A DNA stretch of 64,000 nt from an uncultured Clostridium sp. (GCF_910588715.1 NZ_CAJURG010000002.1:294283-358282); one strand, 5' to 3'. Positions 18,434 through 27,764 are shown, counted from the first letter of the stretch. Made by a program: numbers and translations. Notes: generated by a model from the letters alone, not told the origin.

Positions 18434-18544
18434 TATTTTTTCTCCTTCAATAAAATTTACATATTATAAAAATAATGTATAAATAATATATTATCATTTA
18501 TTTAAATAATTTTAAAATAATACAGTATTAATTTTTTTAAAAAA

Positions 18545-18574
18545 TATAAATGCAAAATAAATTTATCTTTTGCA
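18545..18574 (-). terminator. Weak hairpin between the terD genes and the Ca2+ pump gene
   Basis: TGCAAAA (18551-18557) pairs with TTTTGCA (18568-18574); on the minus strand a T-rich run follows. It would only partly stop transcription. Confidence 0.45.
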
Positions 18575-18588
18575 TGTATACTTTAAAA

Positions 18589-19221
18589 TTATTGATATAA
18601 AGCTAATACTCCATTTAAGTCAGCAATTTTACCTTCTCCAACAGCTTTAAATTGCCATTCTGCTCCTGTTCTAATAAGCTCTGCAAAGATTATAGACGTT
18701 GCTGTAGATCCATTTTCTTTTAAATTAAATCTACAAATTTCTTTTCCATTTTGCTCTAAATCAACTAATCTAACATAGGAATTATTTATCATTCCAAATG
18801 TTTGTCTCTTTGCCATAGCTTCATGAATTGTAACAACAAAAACTATTTTTGCTATGTTTAAATCAATTTTATCTAACTCAATATTTATTGTTTCATCATC
18901 ACCATCTCCAGCTCCAGTTCTATTGTCACCAGATAAAGCAATTCCTTGACCTTGTTTGTTATTAAAAAATATTACATTTGAAACTGTATTAAATTTATTA
19001 TTAGCATCTAATAAAAAAGCTGCTATATCTAAATCAAAATCAGAGCCATTATTAGAAATATCCCACCCTGCACCAAGCATTACTCTCTTCAATCCTGGAT
19101 TTTTCTTTGTTAAATCTAATATATCATTTTTATTTAAATTTAAAATTCCACCATTTTGAGCATTATTATTTGTACTTCCCATAGAGTTTCCAAAAAAACC
19201 TGAACCTAAATTAATTCCCAT
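18589..19221 (-). CDS. TerD-family protein (paralogue 1)
   Basis: A 210-residue cytoplasmic TerD-domain protein. TerD folds bind Ca2+; the ligand-rich motifs DFDLDIAAFLL and GDNRTGAGDGDDE are present, with LDLTKKNPGLKRVMLGAGWD at the start of the domain. Before the domain there is a flexible Gly/Asn-rich leader of about 25 residues (MGINLGSGFFGNSMG...). It is the last gene of the Ter operon; spacing to the preceding terD is 13 bp. TerD proteins are linked to stress responses to tellurite, phage, DNA damage and membrane stress, by a mechanism that is still poorly known. Confidence 0.88.
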   Translation of the reverse strand: MGINLGSGFFGNSMGSTNNNAQNGGILNLNKNDILDLTKKNPGLKRVMLGAGWDISNNGSDFDLDIAAFLLDANNKFNTVSNVIFFNNKQGQGIALSGDNRTGAGDGDDETINIELDKIDLNIAKIVFVVTIHEAMAKRQTFGMINNSYVRLVDLEQNGKEICRFNLKENGSTATSIIFAELIRTGAEWQFKAVGEGKIADLNGVLALYQ

Positions 19222-19234
19222 AATACTTCCTCCT

Positions 19235-19813
19235 TTATTTATACATGTCCGCTAAAGATTTAACTGTAGCTTGTAATAATTCACCCTTAGCTTTAAATTG
19301 CCAACTTCCGTTTACTCTTTGTAATTCTGCAAAAAGTAATGCTGTATTATTTCCACCATCTTCTGATAGATTATATCTACAAATTTCTTTATTTCCATTA
19401 TCCTCATTTAATATTCTAATATAAGCATTTTTTACTTTAGAAAAGTTTTGCTTTCTTGATACTGCATCATAAATATTTAAAGCAAATATAACTTTCTCAC
19501 ATCTTGATGGTAATTTATCTAAGTCTACTGATATTTTTTCATCATCACCATCTCCAGCACCTGTTCTATTATCTCCATGTAAGTATATTCCTTCACCCCT
19601 TAAGTTTCCAAAATATATTACTCCTCTATTTATTAGCCTATCATTACTATCTAATAATAATGCTATCAAGTCCAAATCATAATCTGCACCTAAATTAAAA
19701 AATCCCTTTTTTGCAACATCCCAACCAGCACCTAACATAACATGTTTTAGTCCTGGTTCTGCTTTTCTTAAATCTAAAATATCATTTTTTTGTAAGTTTA
19801 AAACCCCTGCCAT
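19235..19813 (-). CDS. TerD-family protein (paralogue 2)
   Basis: A 192-residue TerD-domain protein. It starts directly at the domain (MAGVLNLQKNDILDLRK) with no flexible leader, unlike its two neighbours. Ca2+-site motifs are ADYDLDLIALLLD and GDNRTGAGDGDDEKI. An extra short segment, KKGFFNLGADYD, is inserted before the first Asp cluster. It lies between the other two terD genes, with gaps of 13 and 28 bp, so the three are co-transcribed. The differences suggest each paralogue has its own partner or position, which is inference. Confidence 0.88.
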   Translation of the reverse strand: MAGVLNLQKNDILDLRKAEPGLKHVMLGAGWDVAKKGFFNLGADYDLDLIALLLDSNDRLINRGVIYFGNLRGEGIYLHGDNRTGAGDGDDEKISVDLDKLPSRCEKVIFALNIYDAVSRKQNFSKVKNAYIRILNEDNGNKEICRYNLSEDGGNNTALLFAELQRVNGSWQFKAKGELLQATVKSLADMYK

Positions 19814-19841
19814 ATTACTTCTCCTTCAAATTAAATATTCT

Positions 19842-20468
19842 TTACATGTATAATCCTAAAATTCCATTTAAATCAGCAATCTTACCTTCTCCAATTGCCT
19901 TAAACTGCCACTCTCCATTTATCTTATATAACTCTGCAAAAATTACTGAAGTAACTGTTGATCCATTTTCTTTTAAATTAAATTTACAAATTTCTCTTTC
20001 ATTACGTTCTTCATCTAAAATTCTAACATATGAATTTTCTACCATTCCAAATGTTTGTCTTTTTGCTTGTGCTTCATGAATTGTAACAACAAAAACTATT
20101 TTTTGAACATGAGGTGAAATTGCTTCTAAGTCTAATCTTATTCTTTCATCGTCACCCTCTCCAGCTCCAGTTCTATTGTCACCTTCTAAATAAATTCCTT
20201 GACCTTGCATGTTATTAAAGAATATTACATCATCTGGTATATTTTGAACTTTATTATTAGAATTTAATAAAAATGCTGCTATATCTAAATCAAAATCTTG
20301 ACCTATACTAGCCACATCCCAACCAGCTCCTAATATTACTTTTTTAAGTCCTGGGTTTTTCTTAGTTAAATTTAAAACATCATTCTTTTTTAAATTTAAA
20401 GCATTTACTTCATTGTTACTCACATTAGATTTCATATTTCCAATCATTGATCCTAAATTAATTCCCAA
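19842..20468 (-). CDS. TerD-family protein (paralogue 3)
   Basis: A 208-residue TerD-domain protein, closest in layout to paralogue 1. It shares the leader MGINLGS and then a flexible Asn/Ser stretch before LNLTKKNPGLKKVILGAGWD. Ca2+-site motifs are DFDLDIAAFLL and GDNRTGAGEGDDERI. It is the first terD after the TelA gene (164 bp gap). A rich ribosome-binding region (AGGGGGT) precedes the ATG. Same proposed role as its neighbours. Confidence 0.88.
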   Translation of the reverse strand: MGINLGSMIGNMKSNVSNNEVNALNLKKNDVLNLTKKNPGLKKVILGAGWDVASIGQDFDLDIAAFLLNSNNKVQNIPDDVIFFNNMQGQGIYLEGDNRTGAGEGDDERIRLDLEAISPHVQKIVFVVTIHEAQAKRQTFGMVENSYVRILDEERNEREICKFNLKENGSTVTSVIFAELYKINGEWQFKAIGEGKIADLNGILGLYM

Positions 20469-20632
20469 TCCTGTACCCCCTAATTATTAAATATTATTTT
20501 TAATTATTTTATGTGATAAATTATACCACTTAACAAATTAAATTTCAACTCTTTTTAAGGTATTTATTTTTTATTTATATCTTAATTATGTCCACTTTTA
20601 GATTTTTATTCATATATTTTCATATATTTTTT

Positions 20633-21850
20633 TTAAGATTGCGCTATATTTTTCTTCATAGTATGTTTTATTTGTTCAAGTTTAGCTGTATTTTCCACTC
20701 TTTGTACTCTATTAGCTTCTTGAATTGCTTTAGTATCTTCTATTCCTTTCATTATTGTTTCAAAAGATTTTTCTAATGTAGAAATAGCCACAGAACTTCC
20801 TGATGCCATTTTTGCAATTTCAACTGACTGTCTAGCTGTATTTTGAGCATTTCTCATAATAAGTTCATTAGTTTTATCATCTAATTGTTTAATTGATTTA
20901 GCTTGAATTTCTTGTCTTTTTAATATAACAGCTTGTGCTAAACATTGTTTAAATATTGGTAGTGTAACTATAAATGAAGAATTTATTTTTCTCATTAAAT
21001 TAAAGTTAGACATTTGAATTGTTTGAATCATTGGAGCTGCTTGTATTGCAACATTTTCTGCAACTTGAAGGTCGTAAACACGTTGAGATAACATTTCTTT
21101 ACTTATCTCAAGCTTTTGCATTAACATATGTTTTTCCTCTTCATTCATTGCAGGATACATAGGTATTTGATTAATATATAAATCTATTTCTTCTAATGCT
21201 AATTCCCCAGCAACAATATACTTTTCTAATAATTGATAATAATGAAGGTTTGCATCATATAATTTTTTTAAATTTGCATTTGATTCTTTAATATCATTTT
21301 CATATTTCTTTAGCAATACATAAATTTTCTCTACTTCATATCCCATAGTATCGTATTTTTGAAATAATTTAGCTACACTATTTCCAACACCCTTTATAAG
21401 CTTAGAAAACATAGATGGCTTTTGTACATCTTCAAGTTCTTTAACATCAAATTTGTCCATTATTTTAGTTAAATTAACCAGCATTTCACTAGCTTCTTCT
21501 GATTTTACAGCTTTCATTGATTTTAATAACTCATCTGAAACCTTAGATATATTTTCACTTGCCTTTTGTCCAAACATAACTATAGAATTAGGATTTTGTA
21601 TTTCTACTTCACCAGTAAGATCTTGAACTTCCTTTAGCCCTCTTAATCTTTGCTTGTATTCTGATATAGTTGATGTATCAAAACTATTATTTGAAATTTG
21701 CATATTATCATTTTGATACATTCCCATTTCTCCTTGATAACCCATTTGATTATTTAAAAAATCACTTTGATTACCTTGATACATCGGTTGATTTCCATAG
21801 GTATCATTATTTAAAGATTGTCCAAACATATTGTTATAATTATTATTCAT
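20633..21850 (-). CDS. TelA-family toxic anion resistance protein
   Basis: A 405-residue soluble protein. Residues 1 to about 58 are very rich in Asn, Gln, Met, Tyr and Gly and look disordered. The rest is nearly all alpha-helical, with long charged heptad-like stretches typical of the TelA family (PF05816): NSIVMFGQKASENISKVSDE, KLFQKYDTMGYEVEKIYVLL, LPIFKQCLAQAVILKRQEIQ. TelA homologues occur with TerD genes in bacilli and clostridia (yceH in B. subtilis). The name comes from tellurite resistance, but the molecular role is unknown. Gene 2 of the Ter operon, 18 bp after the YceG gene. Confidence 0.85.
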   Translation of the reverse strand: MNNNYNNMFGQSLNNDTYGNQPMYQGNQSDFLNNQMGYQGEMGMYQNDNMQISNNSFDTSTISEYKQRLRGLKEVQDLTGEVEIQNPNSIVMFGQKASENISKVSDELLKSMKAVKSEEASEMLVNLTKIMDKFDVKELEDVQKPSMFSKLIKGVGNSVAKLFQKYDTMGYEVEKIYVLLKKYENDIKESNANLKKLYDANLHYYQLLEKYIVAGELALEEIDLYINQIPMYPAMNEEEKHMLMQKLEISKEMLSQRVYDLQVAENVAIQAAPMIQTIQMSNFNLMRKINSSFIVTLPIFKQCLAQAVILKRQEIQAKSIKQLDDKTNELIMRNAQNTARQSVEIAKMASGSSVAISTLEKSFETIMKGIEDTKAIQEANRVQRVENTAKLEQIKHTMKKNIAQS

Positions 21851-21868
21851 TTTAAAACTTCTCCTTTT

Positions 21869-23413
21869 TTATCTTTTTAAAAATCTTGAAAAAACACCTT
21901 GCTTTAAATTCATAAGATTTTTATATTTTGAATTATACTTCATTACATCTAATCTAAAATCATTTAAAGCAGAAGCTTTTATAACATTATTAATATTAAA
22001 TAACCCTGATGGATTAAATATAACTATATCAATTCCTACAATATGAAGATATCCTAAAAGCATTTGCATAGATTCTGGCATTGTATTTTCATCTTCAAGA
22101 TAAATTACTAATTTAGGTATATTAGATGTAAAATCAAAATTATCTATAAGCCTCACAATACTTTCATTTAATCCTAAAACTAATATTAATAATTTTAATA
22201 TTTCTTCTTTAGTAAATACTTTATTGAATAACTCCTTACTTTTTATAGTTTCATTAAATTTATTTAGTAAAAAATTTTGAACATCTTCACTATATTTTTT
22301 AAACTTATATATTGATAACTTTTTAAGTTCATCTATATCAAAAGAACCATCACTTAATTGACAAAACATAAGTTGATACATATCATCTGTAAATTGTACA
22401 TCCTCTGAAAAATATTTACCTGTAAAAAGTAAAGTATTGGGCGATGTTGTACAATATTTAACTAACCTTTGATATTCAAACTCATCACTATATATTCCAT
22501 CTATCTTTTTAAAAAAACATGGAACTTGAACAACATCACCTTCAACTTTAAAGCCACTTCTTAATTTACAAGGCTCATTCCAATAGATATAAATATCTTC
22601 TAAGATTGTGTCTAATAAAACGCTTTTTGTATATCCTTTCCTAAATTGCCATGGTTTAAACATTCCAGTATTAGAAAAAAGCTCTTCCTCTACTTCTCGT
22701 TGAATTTGTTTAGTTATTGTTTCAAAGTTATCAATTATTTTTCCCTTACTAGCTCTTTCTTTAAATGATTCTACACTTAAAATTTCCATATATTTTATAC
22801 ATTTACTTAATCCATTGTCTTCAATTTCATTCCATAACTCTTCTTTTAGTGGATTTATATAAATAACATCAAATCCCATTTTATATAGCATAATTAAAAA
22901 ATATATTTCATGTCTTTGAATATTTCCATAATAAACACACTTTGGATTAATACTTGAATCAAACTTTATATCTTTAGCATAGGTATATGCCCACACAATT
23001 AATTTTGTTATAAAATTATTTCTTACATTATCATTAAAGAAATTCTCCTTATTACATGCAATTTGTATAACATACTCTAAAGAAGTTAAAAACTTTAAAT
23101 TAACTTCAAAATCATCAAATATGGTTATATCTTGTGTAGAAATCTTATAAACATCCATTGATTGAAGTTCATTAAAAATATATTGAATTAATTCCATTTC
23201 TCCACTTAATGGAATACTATTATCAAATATAATACACTTATCTTTTTCTTCTATAAATTTACTTTCAATTGTTTTAATATAATCATTATATTTAGAACTA
23301 TCATTTACACCTATAAATCTATAAAAATATGGATTAAATTTATTATATGTATCTTCTCTTTCATAGATAGTTTTAAACATATAACTTATTATGTTTTTTA
23401 AGTCTATAGCCAT
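21869..23413 (-). CDS. YceG-family protein of Ter gene clusters
   Basis: A 514-residue soluble protein, first gene of the Ter operon. It matches in size, composition and position the B. subtilis YceG protein found with TerD and TelA genes. Visible conserved-looking stretches are YGNIQRHEIYFLIMLYKMGFDVIYINP (Rossmann-like strand-helix-strand, about residues 163-189), FKPWQFRKGYTKSVLLDT and HIVGIDIVIFNPSGLFN. The two 'IYINP/IVIFNP' strands suggest a repeated glycosyltransferase-like or nucleotide-binding half, but no catalytic motif is clear. Published comparative work placed YceG in a predicted biosynthetic module for a nucleoside-like metabolite; that remains a prediction. Confidence 0.75.
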   Translation of the reverse strand: MAIDLKNIISYMFKTIYEREDTYNKFNPYFYRFIGVNDSSKYNDYIKTIESKFIEEKDKCIIFDNSIPLSGEMELIQYIFNELQSMDVYKISTQDITIFDDFEVNLKFLTSLEYVIQIACNKENFFNDNVRNNFITKLIVWAYTYAKDIKFDSSINPKCVYYGNIQRHEIYFLIMLYKMGFDVIYINPLKEELWNEIEDNGLSKCIKYMEILSVESFKERASKGKIIDNFETITKQIQREVEEELFSNTGMFKPWQFRKGYTKSVLLDTILEDIYIYWNEPCKLRSGFKVEGDVVQVPCFFKKIDGIYSDEFEYQRLVKYCTTSPNTLLFTGKYFSEDVQFTDDMYQLMFCQLSDGSFDIDELKKLSIYKFKKYSEDVQNFLLNKFNETIKSKELFNKVFTKEEILKLLILVLGLNESIVRLIDNFDFTSNIPKLVIYLEDENTMPESMQMLLGYLHIVGIDIVIFNPSGLFNINNVIKASALNDFRLDVMKYNSKYKNLMNLKQGVFSRFLKR

Positions 23414-23766
23414 TTTATAAATAAACTCCTTATCTTTTTAGAATAGAACTCGTATTAAAACTATTTAATAATATTTTTTTATTAAATTAATCTTACTTTT
23501 TTACACAATCATCCTTTTTATATAATTATAACAAAATAATTTATATTTTGCGAAAATGTTAATTTGATATATTTTATTAATTTTATTTAAATAAATTTTA
23601 TATTTTTAGATAATAAAAAATATTTCTTAATAAATTTATATTTAAAGCCTTCATATTTACCAAATTTTAACTGTTATTAATTTGATTTACTATATTATGA
23701 TTATATGTTAAAATAAATTGTAGAATTTACACATAAATTAAATTTTTTTAAAAAGGGAGAGAGAAT
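23414..23766. other. AT-rich divergent promoter region between the Ter operon and the PilZ glycosyltransferase
   Basis: 353 bp with no gene. It holds a clear promoter for the glycosyltransferase (23686-23714). On the minus strand TATAAT occurs but without a recognisable -35 box for the Ter operon. No large repeat or riboswitch seen. Confidence 0.5.
23686..23714 (+). promoter_or_regulatory. Sigma-A type promoter of the PilZ glycosyltransferase gene
   Basis: TTTACT (23686-23691) and TAAAAT (23709-23714) with a 17-bp spacer, about 50 bp before the start codon at 23767, which follows a GGGAGAGAG ribosome-binding site. Confidence 0.55.
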
Positions 23767-25701
23767 ATGTATTTAATAATTTCCATTTTGGCTTTATTAA
23801 TTGCATTTTTAATTGCAGTTATAAAGCCTGAATACCGAAAACTCTTAATAATAGTAAATGTAATTATATGTGTTATATATACTATTTGGCGCTTTACTGT
23901 AATACCTATTCATCATGGTATTGTAAGCTTTATACTAGGTGTTTCTTTATACAGTGCTGAAATATTAGGATTAATTTCATTTTTAAATTTTCAATACTTA
24001 TTTAGTAAAAATTATAAGCTTGAAAATAAATCTTTAGATGATTACACTTCAGAAAATATTCCTTCCATTGATGTACTAATTTGCACATATAACGAACCAT
24101 TAGATTTACTTCAAAAAACTATTATAGCTAGCAAAAAATTATATTATCCTAAAGATAAAATTAAAATTTATGTTTGCGATGATGGGCATAGAGATGAATT
24201 AAAGAAGTTATGTAAAAATTATAAAGTTAACTATATTACTAGAGAAGATAATGAAGGTGCAAAGGCTGGAAACATAAATAATGCATTAAATATAATAAAT
24301 GGTGATTTATTTGCTGTTTTAGATGCAGATATGATTCCAAAAAAGAATTTCTTATCAAAAACTGTAGGATATTTTTCAAATGAAAATACAGCTTTTGTAC
24401 AAACTCCTCAAGTTTATTATAATCAAGATATGTATCAATATAATCTAAATAAAAAAATTCCTAATGAACAAGATTTTTTCATGCGTGATATAGAAGTTGC
24501 TAGAGCTGCAAGTAATGCTGTTTTACATGTTGGAACAAATGCAATATTTAGAAAAAAATATGTTATGGAAATTGGTGGCTATCCTACTTGTTCAATAACT
24601 GAAGATATGGCAGTTGGAATGTTACTACAAGCTAAAGGTTATGATTCAGAATTTATAAATGAGGAATTAGTTTTAGGTTTAAGTGCTACTACCTTTACTG
24701 AACTTGTTAAACAAAGAGATAGATGGTGTAGGGGAAACCTACAAGTAATGAAAAAATTTAATATATTATTTAATAAAGGTTTAACACTTGGTCAAAAAAT
24801 AGCATATTTTGATGGCTTAATATATTGGCTTTCTAGTATTCAAAAAATTGTATACATACTTTCACCATTGATTTTTTTATTAAGCCGTAAGTTGATAATA
24901 GATTCTACTGTTGGTGATTTATTATCTTTATTTGTTCCATTTTTATTAGGACAAGTATTGATATTTAATATACTTTCTCCTAGAACTAGAAGTTTAAAAT
25001 GGTCTCATTATTATGAAATTGCCATGGCCCCTCATATAACTCTTTCTATACTAAGAGAGCTATTTTGTTTAAAAACAAAGTTTAATGTTACATCAAAAGA
25101 TTTAACTACTGATAAAAAGCAATTTCATTTTAAAATGGCATTACCTCACATTTTAATAGCAATTGCTAGTATATTAGCTTGGGTATTTGGAAGTATATTC
25201 TTATTAAATAATAAACTTGACTTTGGAGCTTATTTAATTAATATTATTTGGAGTATATATAATTTTTTTGGTACATTAATTTGTATTAAAGTTGCATACC
25301 AAAATCCAATATACAGACAAAGTGAAAGAATTCCAGTAGAAGAGAATATACCTGTATTTATTAAGACCTCTCAAGGTGACTTAGATGGATTATTATTGGA
25401 TATTTCAGAAAAAGGACTTGCTATAAAATTAAAAAATCATTTAAATTTGAACTTAAATAACAAAATAGATATATGTATTAATAATCAAGTTATTCCTTGT
25501 ATAATTGCAAGAAATATTAATAATATTTTAGGATTAAAATTTGATTCTTTAAATGATAATCAACTTTACTTTATAATGGATATATATATAAATAATATGC
25601 AAGCTTATTATGACCCAAAAAAATCACCAAAATATATAAAAGATAATTCTTCTAAAAAGAGATTTTTTAAATTTAATAAATCAAAAGTTCAATCTACTTA
25701 A
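23767..25701 (+). CDS. BcsA-like family 2 glycosyltransferase with C-terminal PilZ domain
   Basis: A 644-residue membrane protein built like cellulose synthase BcsA: two N-terminal helices, a cytoplasmic GT2 domain, about four more helices, then a PilZ domain. Catalytic motifs are complete: DD in VCDDGHRDE, DAD at 186-188, TED in SITEDMAVG, and QRDRW at 316-320. The PilZ domain has both c-di-GMP contacts: RxxxR as RQSER (517-521) and DxSxxG as DISEKG (545-550). It should polymerise and export a beta-linked polysaccharide when c-di-GMP is bound; the sugar is unknown. There is no bcsB, bcsZ or accessory gene next to it; it is a one-gene unit with its own promoter and terminator. Confidence 0.9.
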   Translation: MYLIISILALLIAFLIAVIKPEYRKLLIIVNVIICVIYTIWRFTVIPIHHGIVSFILGVSLYSAEILGLISFLNFQYLFSKNYKLENKSLDDYTSENIPSIDVLICTYNEPLDLLQKTIIASKKLYYPKDKIKIYVCDDGHRDELKKLCKNYKVNYITREDNEGAKAGNINNALNIINGDLFAVLDADMIPKKNFLSKTVGYFSNENTAFVQTPQVYYNQDMYQYNLNKKIPNEQDFFMRDIEVARAASNAVLHVGTNAIFRKKYVMEIGGYPTCSITEDMAVGMLLQAKGYDSEFINEELVLGLSATTFTELVKQRDRWCRGNLQVMKKFNILFNKGLTLGQKIAYFDGLIYWLSSIQKIVYILSPLIFLLSRKLIIDSTVGDLLSLFVPFLLGQVLIFNILSPRTRSLKWSHYYEIAMAPHITLSILRELFCLKTKFNVTSKDLTTDKKQFHFKMALPHILIAIASILAWVFGSIFLLNNKLDFGAYLINIIWSIYNFFGTLICIKVAYQNPIYRQSERIPVEENIPVFIKTSQGDLDGLLLDISEKGLAIKLKNHLNLNLNNKIDICINNQVIPCIIARNINNILGLKFDSLNDNQLYFIMDIYINNMQAYYDPKKSPKYIKDNSSKKRFFKFNKSKVQST

Positions 25702-25705
25702 AAAA

Positions 25706-25744
25706 GAGCTATTCGATAATTGTAAATTATCGAATAGCTTATTT
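25706..25744 (+). terminator. Terminator of the PilZ glycosyltransferase gene
   Basis: AGCTATTCGATAATT (25707-25721) pairs with AATTATCGAATAGCT (25725-25739) around a 3-base loop; T-rich sequence follows. Confidence 0.85.
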
Positions 25745-25872
25745 CTATATAAGGTACCTTTAAGTCTATAAAAAACTTTAAATTTATCTGTCTTTATAAG
25801 TTCATTATGTTTATTTCATATCCACAATTGTGTGTTAGCTACTATTCTTTAATGCTTATTGAACTTTTTATT

Positions 25873-27630
25873 TTAAATTTTCACTAAAATTTCATTTATA
25901 TCTTCACTAACCTTACGCCTTTCAGTATAAACCCAATCAACATCAAATTTTAACTTAAATATTTTAGAAAATGAATAATACATATTTATTTTTTGATAAT
26001 AAATTTCTAAATCATCAAGATTACCTGTAAAACATGTTGGTTTTGTTATTTCCTCTAATTTAGCAACAAAAACTTCATCAACATATTCTAGAAATTTATC
26101 CATTAGTTCTTCACTTGAAACATCAAAAGGAACCTTTAATAAATCCCATTGATCTTCTTCTTTAAGTTTATATCTTTTAATTTTTTCTAATATTAATAAA
26201 TACTCACTTATATCCATTTTAGTATAATAATCTATTTTTGACTCTCTAGTTTTCCACAATACTAATTTTTCATTTAAAGGTAAACTTTTTATAGTTAAAA
26301 TAGCTTCTGAAGGTCCTATTACAGCATGCTTTATAATATCATCTTTCACTTCTAACTTTCTGCTTATTAAATTATGAGTATCTGAAACACCTGCTACATA
26401 TCCTGTATCATATATTCCTTTTCTTCCTGCTCTTCCTGCAATTTGTTTAACTTCTTGAGAAGTAAGCTCCCTTACTTCTTCACCATCAAATTTTCTTATA
26501 GCCATAAATATTATTCTTCTTATTGGCAAATTAACTCCCATTCCGATTGCATCTGTTGTTACTAAAACCTTATTTTCCTTATTTATAAATTGTTCATACT
26601 GCATTTTTCTAACTTCTGGAGGTAAATCTCCATAAATAATACTTGTTTTAATATTTTTATTTGAATAATCTTGTGCAATTTCTAATACTCTCTTTTTTGA
26701 AAAAACTACGATAGCATCTCCTTCTTGAACATCATTATAACTAAAGTTTTTTGTTTCAACTATTAAAGGTATGCTTCTATGATATTCCTTAATTTCATAA
26801 TCATCTTCACAATCTTCTAATATTTTAATTAATAATTCCTTAGCATTCATTGCTCCACAAATATGAATTTCATTACATCTTAATCCTAAAACAGCCCTAC
26901 TCCATGCTATTCCTCTTTGAGTATCATTAATCATTTGAATTTCATCAATTACGGCAATATCATAATTTTGCTTTAAATTAACCTTTTCAATAGTACATGA
27001 AATATGTGTAGAATTTTCTTTTATTATTTCCTCTTCACCAGTCATTAAATCACATACTATTCCTTCATTATTTAGCTTATCATAATTTTCTAATGCAAGA
27101 ATTCTAAGCGGAGATAAGTATACTCCCTTTTTAGCTTTCTTAAGTCTTTCTACTGCATTATAAGTCTTTCCTGTATTTGTATCACCAAGATGAATATATA
27201 TTTTTCTTTTCATTCTTCTTGTTATCATATATTCATCCTTAGGATTATCAGGAAAGGCTTCTTCAAATGCTTCTCCAATAAGCTTTGGTATATGATTTTT
27301 AGTAAGAACTGTCATAATCCCTGAATTCAAAAATCCATTATAATTCCCTCTAACTACTTCATAAAAATCAAAATCAGTATTATTTTTCTTATTATAATCT
27401 TCAAGCATTCTCTTAGAAATTTCCTCTAAAAGCTCTTCATACCTCTCACATACAGCATCATATTCCTTAAAACCTTCGTTTTCCATTTCTTTAAGTAACC
27501 TAATCTTCTTTCTAATAGAAGTTTCCTGCTCTGTTAATGCTCCAATTTTAGAATTATGTGCTATTTCTTCTATTTGATTTATTTGACTTTTTAATTTTTT
27601 AAATTCTCTTAGTGCTGCATTTTTTTTCAT
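25873..27630 (-). CDS. Suv3-like superfamily 2 RNA helicase
   Basis: A 585-residue helicase that resembles the mitochondrial RNA helicase Suv3 more than DEAD-box proteins. Motif I is GDTNTGKT (149-156; Suv3 has GPTNSGKT). Then come YLSPLRILALE (Ia), CDLMTGEEE, CTIEK, DEIQM (motif II, DEIQ instead of DEAD), TTDAIGMGVNLPIRRIIF (V) and QIAGRAGRKG (VI). The first 110 residues are helical and charged, and the C-terminal 140 residues carry a Suv3-like helical region. Suv3 unwinds structured RNA for a 3' exonuclease; a similar RNA turnover role here is inference. GGAGGA precedes the start. Monocistronic. Confidence 0.83.
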   Translation of the reverse strand: MKKNAALREFKKLKSQINQIEEIAHNSKIGALTEQETSIRKKIRLLKEMENEGFKEYDAVCERYEELLEEISKRMLEDYNKKNNTDFDFYEVVRGNYNGFLNSGIMTVLTKNHIPKLIGEAFEEAFPDNPKDEYMITRRMKRKIYIHLGDTNTGKTYNAVERLKKAKKGVYLSPLRILALENYDKLNNEGIVCDLMTGEEEIIKENSTHISCTIEKVNLKQNYDIAVIDEIQMINDTQRGIAWSRAVLGLRCNEIHICGAMNAKELLIKILEDCEDDYEIKEYHRSIPLIVETKNFSYNDVQEGDAIVVFSKKRVLEIAQDYSNKNIKTSIIYGDLPPEVRKMQYEQFINKENKVLVTTDAIGMGVNLPIRRIIFMAIRKFDGEEVRELTSQEVKQIAGRAGRKGIYDTGYVAGVSDTHNLISRKLEVKDDIIKHAVIGPSEAILTIKSLPLNEKLVLWKTRESKIDYYTKMDISEYLLILEKIKRYKLKEEDQWDLLKVPFDVSSEELMDKFLEYVDEVFVAKLEEITKPTCFTGNLDDLEIYYQKINMYYSFSKIFKLKFDVDWVYTERRKVSEDINEILVKI

Positions 27631-27764
27631 ATAAATCCTCCACTACATTATTAGTTCTTTTATCCATGTTGCTTCTTTTTTCCTTATTTTCTTTACTATT
27701 TATTAATATAAAATTATTATAAATCACTTTACATTATTACCAAAGTAAAAATATTATATTAATA

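Noticed and set aside
18589..23413. A classical plasmid-type tellurite resistance determinant
   Set aside because: TerC, TerB, TerA and TerZ order is absent, there are no mobile-element genes around, and base composition matches the neighbours, so this is a chromosomal Ter stress operon and not a resistance island.
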